DNA of 64,000 bases from Mariniphaga sediminis (GTDB taxonomy: Bacteria; Bacteroidota; Bacteroidia; Bacteroidales; Prolixibacteraceae): positions 1 to 64,000 of the forward strand of contig NZ_QWET01000014.1 of assembly GCF_003573545.1 (NCBI RefSeq), in the 5' to 3' direction. Of the stretch, positions 52,444-61,277 are shown piece after piece. How positions within the stretch are numbered: position 1 is the first letter of the stretch; every line of letters begins with the position of its first letter. The notes beneath the pieces are model-generated. The model ran no database searches. It was not told the origin of the DNA and saw nothing but the letters and a program-made list of their open reading frames with translations. A program made the translations under genes and the position numbers.

Positions 52444-53967
52444 TTAATAACCAGGATTTTGAACAAGGTTAGGATTTTTATCCAGTTCGCTTTGTGGGAA
52501 TGGCCACAGATACTGCCTGTCCTCGAATACTAAAGGTGTACCGTCAATGTCATTTATTGTCGGTAATAAAGTATGAGCAATCTTCCAGCGTTTTAAATCA
52601 TCGAACCTTACACCTTCTATTCCCAGTTCAACAGCCCTTTCGTTACGGATATAATCCCTTACCAACTCCTTGGAATTGTATTTTGACTGATCTACCGGAG
52701 GCATATTCACTCCTGGCCTCGCCCGAACTTCATCAATTGCTGCATAAACACTTGCATCCGGACCACTTGCCTCATTTTTGGCTTCTGCATACATCAACAA
52801 TATGTCGGCATAACGAAGGAGTACAAAATTCCAGTCGTTCAAATAAACATTAGCATAATTACCAGGGATAGTAACATCAAGATACTTTCTATTCATTACC
52901 CCTGTAGGATCGAATTGGGTTTGACTATAAAATCCTTCCCATTCTTCACCTGGTTGCCTAATGGTGTGATAAAACCGGGGATCGCGATTTGACCAGGGAT
53001 CTGAAGGATCATACAAAGGCGATTCAGAAATAGGTAATCCATCTGTACATTCAAAATAATCCAGATAATTTGACCTTATAAATATATGGGCGCAATATTC
53101 AATATTATAACCATATGGAAATGCTGCATAAGGAGTAATATAATTGCATGAAAACATTATTTCCGTATTATTAGCATCATTTTGTCCCGCATTAAGAAAT
53201 ATATTCGGGAAATCACTGTAAAGGCTAAAATTACCTGAGTCCATGATTTGCTGCAACAGATTTGCTGCATCAGACCACTTCTCCTGAGTTAATAGTACTC
53301 TTGCTTTTATTCCCTGTGCACTGCCTTTCACCGCATGTCCGGTATAAGATTCATCAGGCAAATTTGCAATGGCAAAATCCAGGTCTTCAAGAATAAATGC
53401 ATATACCTCTTCCTGGGAACTTTTAGCAACCTTTGATGCATCCGGGTTTGCAGGTGTATCCTTGTAGAGAGGAATGCCTCCAAACATCTTAGTTAGCTCA
53501 AAATAGAACATTGCCCTAAGGAATTTAATTTCCCCTTTATATGCATTTCTTTTACTTTCAGGCACACTTGTAGCGTTATCTACATTGTCAAGAAACTGGT
53601 TGCATTGTGCAATTCCTTTATAACATCCACGATAGATATTTGCTGCCCAATTACCTTCGTCACTAGCCTCAATAATGCCTCTGCTCATAGGCTGGATGGA
53701 AAACAAACTCCAATAAACAAAGCCGATATCGGTCAATCCCTCCGAATACCCCCTTTGATAATTTAGAGGTCCACCACCCCAACCATCATTGTTCAACATA
53801 TCATAACAACCTGCCAATGCCATTAGCAAATCACTTTCAGTATTCCAAAATGTTTCACTCGAAACCTTGTCCAGAGGTTGCCTGTCCAAGAAATCTTTTT
53901 CACAGGAAAAGAACAGCAATAAAATAAATATGGCCCCTGAAATTTTAATTACATTATATTTTTTCAT
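52444..53967 (-). CDS. SusD-like surface glycan-binding lipoprotein (PUL2)
   Basis: A 507-residue RagB/SusD protein. The signal MKKYNVIKISGAIFILLLFF ends with lipobox FSCEKDFL, and DRQPLDKVSSETFWNTESDL is the classic SusD opening. Other family blocks are YKGEIKFLRAMFYFELTKMF, FVLLRYADILLMYAEAKNEA, RNERAVELGIEGVRFDDLKR and YLWPFPQSELDKNPNLVQNP. It would sit on the outer face and deliver glycan to the SusC barrel encoded 11 nt upstream. The short gap shows strict pairing of the two genes. Confidence 0.94.
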   Translation of the reverse strand: MKKYNVIKISGAIFILLLFFSCEKDFLDRQPLDKVSSETFWNTESDLLMALAGCYDMLNNDGWGGGPLNYQRGYSEGLTDIGFVYWSLFSIQPMSRGIIEASDEGNWAANIYRGCYKGIAQCNQFLDNVDNATSVPESKRNAYKGEIKFLRAMFYFELTKMFGGIPLYKDTPANPDASKVAKSSQEEVYAFILEDLDFAIANLPDESYTGHAVKGSAQGIKARVLLTQEKWSDAANLLQQIMDSGNFSLYSDFPNIFLNAGQNDANNTEIMFSCNYITPYAAFPYGYNIEYCAHIFIRSNYLDYFECTDGLPISESPLYDPSDPWSNRDPRFYHTIRQPGEEWEGFYSQTQFDPTGVMNRKYLDVTIPGNYANVYLNDWNFVLLRYADILLMYAEAKNEASGPDASVYAAIDEVRARPGVNMPPVDQSKYNSKELVRDYIRNERAVELGIEGVRFDDLKRWKIAHTLLPTINDIDGTPLVFEDRQYLWPFPQSELDKNPNLVQNPGY

Positions 53968-53978
53968 ATTTTTTTATT

Positions 53979-56900
53979 TTAAAATTTAACATCAATCCCG
54001 GCACCCAAAGTACGTACTTGAGGATAGACAAATGCCCGCTGGGCATCTGGACCAGTTGATCTTCTTTCAGGATCCATCCCCGGATAATCTGTAAATGTGA
54101 ACAGGTTGTCACCAGAAATATATACAGTGATGCCTTTTGACTTAATCCTGTCGGTTACACTTTGGGGAAGTGTATAGGATAATTTTACACTCTTAATACG
54201 CATGTACGAGGCGTCCTGTAGATCATAAGTACTCTGACCTGCACCTCCGTTATTACCTCCGTAATAGATTGCCGGAATGGTATTGCTTGGATTTGTAGGA
54301 GTCCAGGCATCCCTAAACCTGGTACTGGGCGGATCCCCTTGGTTAAATGGGTCCCATCCCCAACTCGATATCCTTGTATTCATCCCCTCAACTCCTTGCA
54401 AAAAAACAGAAAGATTAAATCCCTTCCATCCGGCATTAAAGAAAAATGAATAGGTAAAATCCGGGAACGGGGAATATGACACCCGGTCATCCGCATCCAC
54501 AACACCATTTCCATCCTGATCCTTCAATTTGATAGATCCAGGAAATGGCGGATACAGTGTTTGGGTAGGAGAATTGTCAATTTCTTCCTGACTCTGGAAA
54601 ATGCCAATCATTTCATAGAGGTAAAATGAATTATAAGGTAATCCTACTTCTCTAATCCCTTTTGTCGGAGTTACAATAGACAAAAGTTCATTTTTAAACG
54701 CAGAAATTATAAAATTGGCATTATATGAAAAATCGTCCACTTTATTTGCATGTCTGAGTTCTAATTCCCATCCCGTATTTTGTAATTCTCCGTCATTGGT
54801 TACTGGTCCTTTTAAACCCAGACTATTTGGGACAGGTAATGTGGCCAGTATATCATAGGTGTTTTTCTTGAATACGTCGAAAGTCAGGCCGAACAGGTTC
54901 TTAAAAAGATCCACATCCATACCGAAATTTATGACCTTAGTAGATTCCCAACTTAGATTTTTATCCGTCAAACGTGTCGATCTCACACCTACCGTTGGGC
55001 TGGATCCAAATGCATATTGGCTAAGCGAATAAATACTTTGGTAGGGATAGTTGCCAATCTCCGAATTTCCCAGTATACCCCACGAACCGCGTAACTTCAA
55101 ATTATCTATCCAGGAGATATTCTTTATAAAACTTTCTTCTGATATTCTCCAGCCACCAGAAACAGAAGGAAAAACCCCCCATCTGTTATCCTCCGACACG
55201 CGTGAAGTTCCGTCATAACGGGCATTAGCTTCAAGTAAATACTTGCCTTTGTAATTATATGACAATCGACAAAAATACGATCTCAGTGCCCATTCATAAG
55301 CTGTTCCCGCAGTCGTCTGACCACTAGTACCTCCTGCATCAAGTTCCTTAAGGTATGTAATAGGAAATACATTTTTGCTTCCCTGAAGTATTTGTGTCTT
55401 CCCGGATTGTTGCTCGTAACCCAAAAGGGCATTTATGTTATGATTCGAAGCAATTGTAGTATTATACGCCAGCGTAGAATAAATCGTTGGTGTAATGGAT
55501 TTCCAGTAATTATCCGTAACTCCGGTTTTTGTTGGACCATCATCACCAAGGCTTATAGTATAATCTGTCTCACCGGGAAGCTTATGGAAATAATAGTGCT
55601 CCTGTGTATTATACCCCCAGTCTTTCACGGTATTATCTGAATAGTCAACCGCGAATTTTGAAGACCATACCAATCCTTTAAATATTTCCACATCTGCATA
55701 TGCCTGTGCATTAAGCCCATAGTTTTTTGTATACCTTGCACCATTGTCAAAATATGGTCCCGCAGCGTAATGCGGTTCGTTAGGATAAGCCATTCCGGCT
55801 TTCCTACCACTACCGTCAGGCAAGAACGGGCTAAAATTAGGAGCTAGCCTAATAACGGCAAGGATGGATGACTCCTCCCAGCCAGGAGGCTCATGATTAT
55901 CCTTAAACACCATACCTATGTTGGTTCCTATTTTAATTGCTTTGTTTAACTGGCTGTCAAAATTTAACTGAGCGTTGTATCTTTTGTAATTGATGTTATT
56001 TGTAACGATACCATCTGTATTTAAATAGTTCAACGAGAACTTATAGGAGGTTTTATCTGTTACATTGGAAATGCTCAGATAGTTATTAATAGTAGGAGCT
56101 GAATGGAAGTAATAATCCATCCAGTTAAAATTCGGATATTCAGGGTCATTGTTAGCATTGGCATATGCATCAATCATATCCTGAGTATATAAAGGAGTTA
56201 GTCCAACCCTCTCATAGGCAGTATTATACATTTCCATATACTCTGCTGAATTATAAATAAGATCTGGCAATCTCGTAGCAGATTGAGATCCCATATCCAA
56301 TTTATATTCAATAACAAACCCTTTTGTCTTGGCTTTTTTTGTAGTTACCAGAATAACCCCGTTGGCAGCCCTGGCACCGTATATTGAAGCAGATGCAGCA
56401 TCTTTCAGTACGGTTATGTTTTCAATATCATTTGGAGAGAGGTTGGTAATCGAACCTGTCACACCATCTACCAGAACCAAGGGGCTTGAAGAGGCGCCAA
56501 AAGAGCCCATACCCCTTATTTCCATTGCACCATCATCCCTTCCGGGTTGTCCTCCCGGTTGAGTAACCCGCAACCCTGCAACCCTGCCCTGCAATATATT
56601 CGCAGCACTGGTCGTCGCAGCTCTCGATTCTATTGCCGTAATACCTACTGATGAAACAGACCCTGTAAGGTTTGCTTTTTTCTGCACACCATAACCAATA
56701 GCCACAACCTCTTCTAAACCAATGGATTCCTCGACCATTATTACATTAATATTGGTTTTACCTGCAACCAGTATTTCCCGAGTTCTCATCCCTACAAAAG
56801 AAAACACCATCGCAGCATTATCCGGAATATTGGCCAGAGAGTATTCTCCATCCGCATTCGTTACCGTTCCCTGGGTGGTGCCTTGAACCACTACTGTTAC

Positions 56901-57365
56901 ACCAGGCAGCGGCTGCCCATCAGAATCTGTAACTTTGCCGGAAACCGATTTTTGCTGGAATGCACGAACAGCATCTGCTCCTAACGGCCCCGCCTGTAAA
57001 TCTTTGGGACTAAGCAGTATCAAAAAGTCGCGCATAACTTTGTAGCCAATATCCTTGCCTGCAAACATTTCATCCAGGATTTGTTCTACAGTAGCATCAT
57101 TGACTTTAATGCTTACGCTGCGATTTACATCTACCTGCTCGTTCTGATAAAAAAAACGGAACTTGCTGCTATCTTCTATCCTTTTGAGGACGTCCACCAC
57201 TTTCATGTTTTCCACATGAAAAGTAAATTTGGTAGACTGGGAATAAACCGTTGCAGAAACCTGCATCAGACAGACAAAATAAATAATCGTCGTTAGTTTC
57301 ATTACTCGTCCAATTTTTCGCCAATCCCGATCAACCGGGATTCGGCCATGTTCATTTTTTTTCAT
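53979..57365 (-). CDS. SusC-like TonB-dependent transporter with STN domain (PUL2)
   Basis: A 1128-residue outer-membrane importer. In order: signal anchor about 17-43, an STN domain about 45-120 (MKVVDVLKRIEDSSKFRFFY), a carboxypeptidase-D-like domain about 140-215 (GKVTDSDGQPLPGVTVVVQG), the plug with MEIRGMGSFGASSSPLVLVD and SIYGARAANGVILVTTKK, then the barrel ending GAGIDVKF. As in PUL1, the STN domain implies transenvelope signalling to the FecR protein upstream. The two SusC proteins share the domain plan but differ strongly in barrel loops, so their ligands likely differ. The gap to fecR carries the candidate antisense RNA (57377-57461). Confidence 0.95.
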   Translation of the reverse strand: MKKNEHGRIPVDRDWRKIGRVMKLTTIIYFVCLMQVSATVYSQSTKFTFHVENMKVVDVLKRIEDSSKFRFFYQNEQVDVNRSVSIKVNDATVEQILDEMFAGKDIGYKVMRDFLILLSPKDLQAGPLGADAVRAFQQKSVSGKVTDSDGQPLPGVTVVVQGTTQGTVTNADGEYSLANIPDNAAMVFSFVGMRTREILVAGKTNINVIMVEESIGLEEVVAIGYGVQKKANLTGSVSSVGITAIESRAATTSAANILQGRVAGLRVTQPGGQPGRDDGAMEIRGMGSFGASSSPLVLVDGVTGSITNLSPNDIENITVLKDAASASIYGARAANGVILVTTKKAKTKGFVIEYKLDMGSQSATRLPDLIYNSAEYMEMYNTAYERVGLTPLYTQDMIDAYANANNDPEYPNFNWMDYYFHSAPTINNYLSISNVTDKTSYKFSLNYLNTDGIVTNNINYKRYNAQLNFDSQLNKAIKIGTNIGMVFKDNHEPPGWEESSILAVIRLAPNFSPFLPDGSGRKAGMAYPNEPHYAAGPYFDNGARYTKNYGLNAQAYADVEIFKGLVWSSKFAVDYSDNTVKDWGYNTQEHYYFHKLPGETDYTISLGDDGPTKTGVTDNYWKSITPTIYSTLAYNTTIASNHNINALLGYEQQSGKTQILQGSKNVFPITYLKELDAGGTSGQTTAGTAYEWALRSYFCRLSYNYKGKYLLEANARYDGTSRVSEDNRWGVFPSVSGGWRISEESFIKNISWIDNLKLRGSWGILGNSEIGNYPYQSIYSLSQYAFGSSPTVGVRSTRLTDKNLSWESTKVINFGMDVDLFKNLFGLTFDVFKKNTYDILATLPVPNSLGLKGPVTNDGELQNTGWELELRHANKVDDFSYNANFIISAFKNELLSIVTPTKGIREVGLPYNSFYLYEMIGIFQSQEEIDNSPTQTLYPPFPGSIKLKDQDGNGVVDADDRVSYSPFPDFTYSFFFNAGWKGFNLSVFLQGVEGMNTRISSWGWDPFNQGDPPSTRFRDAWTPTNPSNTIPAIYYGGNNGGAGQSTYDLQDASYMRIKSVKLSYTLPQSVTDRIKSKGITVYISGDNLFTFTDYPGMDPERRSTGPDAQRAFVYPQVRTLGAGIDVKF

Positions 57366-57376
57366 ACATTTAAGCG

Positions 57377-57461
57377 TTTTTTAAATTAAACATTTGGTGT
57401 ATCAGCACCATTTATTAAATCGTATAAGCCGGTTGATGTGACAGCATTTTCCGGCTTTTTT
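57377..57461 (+). ncRNA. candidate antisense small RNA in the FecR-SusC gap (PUL2)
   Basis: Predicted, not proven. The plus strand has a box TACATTTA (57365-57372), one base off TAnnTTTG, overlapping the susC start codon. The terminator-like end is AAGCCGG (57426-57432) pairing with CCGGCTT (57451-57457) and running into TTTTTT. An inner hairpin TGGTG-TATCAG-CACCA lies at 57395-57410. The terminal loop shares ATGTG-[A/G]-C-[A]-GCATT with the PUL1 element, and the second hairpin sits at a matching place with a different sequence. Length, position and orientation correspond to the cis-antisense RNAs known from ECF-controlled PULs (DonS type). No clear -33 element was seen. Confidence 0.55.
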
Positions 57462-57474
57462 GGTCAAGTTAAAA

Positions 57475-58485
57475 TCATTTTACCCCCTTGTTTTGAATGT
57501 GAATTGTTTGTCCCTCAATATTGTATTCAATAGGCAGGGTATTTTTGATTATCTCAAGAATTTCAATGATTGTTTCATTTTTGATGGTTCCCGTATAATG
57601 ATATTTTAAAATACGCAAGTCATCTACCTCAATATCAACACCGTATTCTCTTTCGAGTAATACAACCAGTTCATCCAGTTTCATATTCAGGAAAATGAGC
57701 TTATTATCTTTCCAGGAAGAATAAACGGACGGGTCAACCTTTCTTACAGAGATTTCATTAGAGAGTTTATCCAGAACCACCTGTTCGCCCGGTTTCATGA
57801 TTACAGGTTCATTCAACTGACAGTTTTTTGATGAAGCGATAACCACCCTGCCTTCTTCCAGTGTTGTAATTACCTTATTCTCTTCCTCATATGATTTCAC
57901 ATTAAACTTTGTTCCGGTAACCTGAACATCGTAGGTGGAAGTATGGACGATAAAGGTTCGGCTTTTATTCTTTGCTACATTAAACCATGCCTCCCCTTCT
58001 AAAAATATTTCCCGCTCGCTTTTCCGGATGCCACGAGAATATCTGATCTTTGAATCAGCATTTAAAAATACGATGGTACTGTCATCAAGAACCATTTGCG
58101 AAATGGAACCTTTTGGTGCCATTGATGAAATATGCAAAGGTTCCCCGGAAGGAATATAGTTCATTACCAGCGCTCCCACGATAAGTCCAATAATCAGAAT
58201 CGCTGCAAAACGATAAAAAATCTGAAAGTTGGTTTTAAATCTAAAAATGTTGTACTGGTAGCTTTCGGTAACCCTGGCAAGGAAACGTCCCCACTCTTTA
58301 TCTGTTTCGGCAAACCGATCAGCATCTGAAACAGAAGATTCCCACAAATCTTTTATCCGGGAATAATAACGCCGGTTGTCATCGGAACGGGCAAGCCATT
58401 GATGAAGTCTTTTCAACTCTTCGCCACTCAGGCTCCCCTCAAGATGGTTAATAATGATTGCCTTAATTGATTTATTAGATCTCAT
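57475..58485 (-). CDS. FecR-family anti-sigma factor (PUL2)
   Basis: A 336-residue anti-sigma factor. The cytoplasmic N-terminus (IKAIIINHLEGSLSGEELKR) should bind the sigma factor. A membrane segment FAAILIIGLIVGALVMNYI lies near 93-111. The periplasmic FecR domain contains LDDSTIVFLNADSKIRYSRG, GEAWFNV and VTGTKFNVKSYEEE. The C-terminal DUF4974 part includes MKLDELVVLLEREYGVDIEV. It receives the signal of the SusC STN domain encoded downstream. The gap to the sigma gene is 205 nt, longer than is needed for a simple operon, and may hold an extra promoter that I could not recognise. Confidence 0.92.
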   Translation of the reverse strand: MRSNKSIKAIIINHLEGSLSGEELKRLHQWLARSDDNRRYYSRIKDLWESSVSDADRFAETDKEWGRFLARVTESYQYNIFRFKTNFQIFYRFAAILIIGLIVGALVMNYIPSGEPLHISSMAPKGSISQMVLDDSTIVFLNADSKIRYSRGIRKSEREIFLEGEAWFNVAKNKSRTFIVHTSTYDVQVTGTKFNVKSYEEENKVITTLEEGRVVIASSKNCQLNEPVIMKPGEQVVLDKLSNEISVRKVDPSVYSSWKDNKLIFLNMKLDELVVLLEREYGVDIEVDDLRILKYHYTGTIKNETIIEILEIIKNTLPIEYNIEGQTIHIQNKGVK

Positions 58486-58690
58486 TTATTTGCTCTTTCA
58501 AAAGGTTAGACACTTCAGCCCATCGTTACCCTACCTCCCGAACAAACAAAAATTATTTTTTTTACCTGAACTGCTCATAGATTTTTAAACTCCGGTCAAC
58601 TCCTTTCCCCGTCAATGTGGCTATATGCAAAAGGATACCTACTCCAAACCAGATTCGGAGCAACTCGTTTCTTGAAAAAATTATCCCTAT

Positions 58691-59320
58691 TTAATCCTCG
58701 CTATGGGGGAGGAATATTTTTGAATTTTTAGGGCCAAAAACCAGAAACAGGACTGCCCCCAAATAATCGGACAAACCCGAACGTAGAATTAACAACGCCT
58801 TTGAAATATGTTTTTCCACCATTTTTATTGATATACCCAATTGTTCAGCAATCTCCGAATTTTTCAGGTGCGCCCTGCGGCTCATTTGAAATACCATGCG
58901 GCATTTTTCGGGCATGGACTGAACAAGCTCTTCAATTTTCTGCTCCATCTCCATCTCCAGCAAACTATGCAAAGGATCGTTGTAATTGAAAAAAGCGTCC
59001 AGTTCAAAAGAATCAATCTGAGAAGCAAGTTTCTCTTCTGCAGTATTTTTAATCTGAAGATGGCGATGATAATTCCGGCAATTGTTCCTGACTGACTGGA
59101 ACAAATAAGTTTTGGGGGATTTTATATTTTTAAGGGTCTGCGATTTTTCCCATAAGGCCAGAAAGGCATCCTGTACAATATCCTGCGACACTTGTAAATC
59201 ACCGGTAAATTTATGGGCAAAAAGAACCAGGCGGCCATGGTACTTAAAAAACAGTTCGCGATAAGCACTAAGGTCCTTTTGTTTCAACCCTTTCCATATT
59301 TTTTCATCGTCATTTTGCAT
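58691..59320 (-). CDS. ECF RNA polymerase sigma factor (PUL2)
   Basis: A 209-residue ECF sigma factor. Region 2 includes SAYRELFFKYHGRLVLFAHK and QDIVQDAFLALWEKSQTLKN; region 4 includes MPEKCRMVFQMSRRAHLKNS then EIAEQLGISIKMVEKHISKA. A short hydrophobic tail (DYLGAVLFLVFGPKNSKIFL) follows, as in the PUL1 sigma factor. It would transcribe susC and the long downstream gene run once released by FecR. Unlike PUL1, no TAnnTTTG promoter at good spacing was found directly upstream. Confidence 0.92.
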   Translation of the reverse strand: MQNDDEKIWKGLKQKDLSAYRELFFKYHGRLVLFAHKFTGDLQVSQDIVQDAFLALWEKSQTLKNIKSPKTYLFQSVRNNCRNYHRHLQIKNTAEEKLASQIDSFELDAFFNYNDPLHSLLEMEMEQKIEELVQSMPEKCRMVFQMSRRAHLKNSEIAEQLGISIKMVEKHISKALLILRSGLSDYLGAVLFLVFGPKNSKIFLPHSED

Positions 59321-59855
59321 AAAAAATATGCCCGAATACTTAAAATATATTGATTCGCATTAGTTTACTTTTTCGTTCGTTGAAATTATCCGGTTTTACT
59401 GTCTTTCATTAAAACACCACCGAAAACTTTTCCCTTCTTCCCAAGATATATTGTATTACTTCCATAAACGTTTCCGGTATTGTTTAGACTTCTGACCCTC
59501 CGCACATACAAAAATGTGTATTACAATTTTGCTTTTGTCGCAAAAATCATACATCGTGATTTCTCTCCTTTGAAATGAATATCTTCAAAGGTCAAATATA
59601 CCTTTCGGTATTCTAATTTAAAAATATTTGATCTAAAATGGAATCTGTCTAATTTTAATGGAGTATGCAGTAAGACCACAATACATTTTTAACACGAATA
59701 TAACCTACAGGCTGTTACAGACAGATTATCAGACTTTAACTACCGTTTAGAATTACCTGCTTTTAAAAAGAAAAAAATGTTTGGGGGTTTTTATTCCTTC
59801 CAAAAACAAGACAATACAGGGACTATCTCATGCTTTGGATGATTAAAAGAATCGT
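59321..59855. other. intergenic region before the PUL2 sigma gene
   Basis: About 535 bp without a credible gene separates the Gfo/Idh gene from the PUL2 sigma factor gene. It is AT-rich with no clear hairpin terminator, repeat or RNA gene. It probably carries the sigma gene promoter and the transcript end of the genes to the right, but I cannot point to specific sites. Confidence 0.6.
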
Positions 59856-61259
59856 TTATATTCTTTTCGCCCTTGGTTGAAGTTGTGTCAGTTCGGCAAC
59901 CCTCACAGGCTTTCCTGACTCAATACTTTTCCGGGCTGCAATCCCAATCAGAACAGACATTGCCCCATCCCGGACACCGGCCATATGCTTGTATATATCT
60001 TCCTTCTCCGGATGTACAAAAATCTGGTTGTGCAGTCTTGTATCACCACCTCCGTGTCCTGCATGGCTGTATGGTACATACACTGTTTCCTGCTCTTCCC
60101 ATAACTTATGAGAAATAATGGGTTTCATTTCATGATCGCCGTCAGTTTGCTGGTTCATTTCAGCAGCATGAAGTTCTTCCTGCGACAATTTATTGGCATC
60201 TAAATAAGGTACATCCAGAAATGCTTCCAGGCGTCCTTTAGTCCCATTAAATGCAACACGCCAGCCTTCCCAGGGTGAATAAGTGGTGAGCATATAATTC
60301 ACAAACACATTATTGGCGTATTTAATATTAACATTCATTTTATCATAAATATTAATTTCAGGCCTGAACAGGCAATTATCGCGAATGTAGCCATCAACAT
60401 GCTCGTGTTGGACGTACCTTTCATAGTCATCTTTGCTTTTTGTAATGTCCCAATAAAACTTACATGAGTTCTTTTCATCGCAACTCCGGCAACTGACTCC
60501 TTTCTTTTCCGGCCTCCCTCCATAAAATTCCAGATCGCCATAGGCAAAAACTTCTGCAGGGTCAGAATCAAGCCACCAGTTAATAAGATCGAAGTGATGT
60601 GTCGACTTATGAACCAAAAGTGTTCCGCTGTGCTCACGTTGCCCATGCCACCGGCGGAAATATGAAGCACCGTGGCTTGTATTTAACATCCAGGAAAAAT
60701 CAACAGAAACAACATCTCCGATTGTTTTATTCATGAGCATTTCCTTGATTTTAGTGTTGTAAGGGCTCCACCGGTAATTGAAAGTTACAATTACTTTTCG
60801 CTTGTACTTGCGCTCAGCGTCCAGGATATCCTGACACTTATCTTCATCTGTTGTCATGGGCTTTTCCGTCAAAACATCTACGCCGCTGGCAAGCGATTTA
60901 ATAATATAAATGTGATGGGTGGCATCGGTAGTCGTTACCATGATCAAATCCGGCGATTGTTCTGCAATCATATCCTCGAAATTGGTATATAATCCGCAGT
61001 TTTTTCCAACCCCAATAAATGTTGCAGCATATTTTAAACGACTCTCATTGTGGTCAACCAATCCTACAAATTCAAGAATATCATTGTATTCGTCAACCAA
61101 CCTCTTTCCCCAAAATCCGTTTCCTCTAACGCCTGTTCCAATTAAAACCACTTTTAACTTTTCGCCGCTTGCATGTATTGCTGCTTTCAACGGATTTGGA
61201 ATGGCTGCTCCTGCCGCTATTGTTCCCACTGTTGCCAAAAACTTTCTCCTGTTTATCAT
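59856..61259 (-). CDS. Gfo/Idh/MocA-family oxidoreductase, Tat-exported
   Basis: A 467-residue NAD(P)-binding oxidoreductase with a twin-arginine signal (MINRRKFLATVGTIAAGAA). The Rossmann loop is VVLIGTGVRGNG (36-47), followed by VTTTDATHHIYIIKSLASGV and the family motif EKPMTTDEDK. A catalytic-type HHFDLINWWLDSDP is seen. A cysteine cluster GVSCRSCDEKNSCKFYW at about 263-279, with C again in RDNCLF, suggests a metal or disulfide site; similar clusters exist in exported members. The family includes sugar dehydrogenases and the GH109 NAD-dependent glycosidases. It starts 19 nt after the GH78 stop, so the two are one transcription unit. Confidence 0.82.
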   Translation of the reverse strand: MINRRKFLATVGTIAAGAAIPNPLKAAIHASGEKLKVVLIGTGVRGNGFWGKRLVDEYNDILEFVGLVDHNESRLKYAATFIGVGKNCGLYTNFEDMIAEQSPDLIMVTTTDATHHIYIIKSLASGVDVLTEKPMTTDEDKCQDILDAERKYKRKVIVTFNYRWSPYNTKIKEMLMNKTIGDVVSVDFSWMLNTSHGASYFRRWHGQREHSGTLLVHKSTHHFDLINWWLDSDPAEVFAYGDLEFYGGRPEKKGVSCRSCDEKNSCKFYWDITKSKDDYERYVQHEHVDGYIRDNCLFRPEINIYDKMNVNIKYANNVFVNYMLTTYSPWEGWRVAFNGTKGRLEAFLDVPYLDANKLSQEELHAAEMNQQTDGDHEMKPIISHKLWEEQETVYVPYSHAGHGGGDTRLHNQIFVHPEKEDIYKHMAGVRDGAMSVLIGIAARKSIESGKPVRVAELTQLQPRAKRI

Positions 61260-61277
61260 ATTACTATTTTAAAATGA

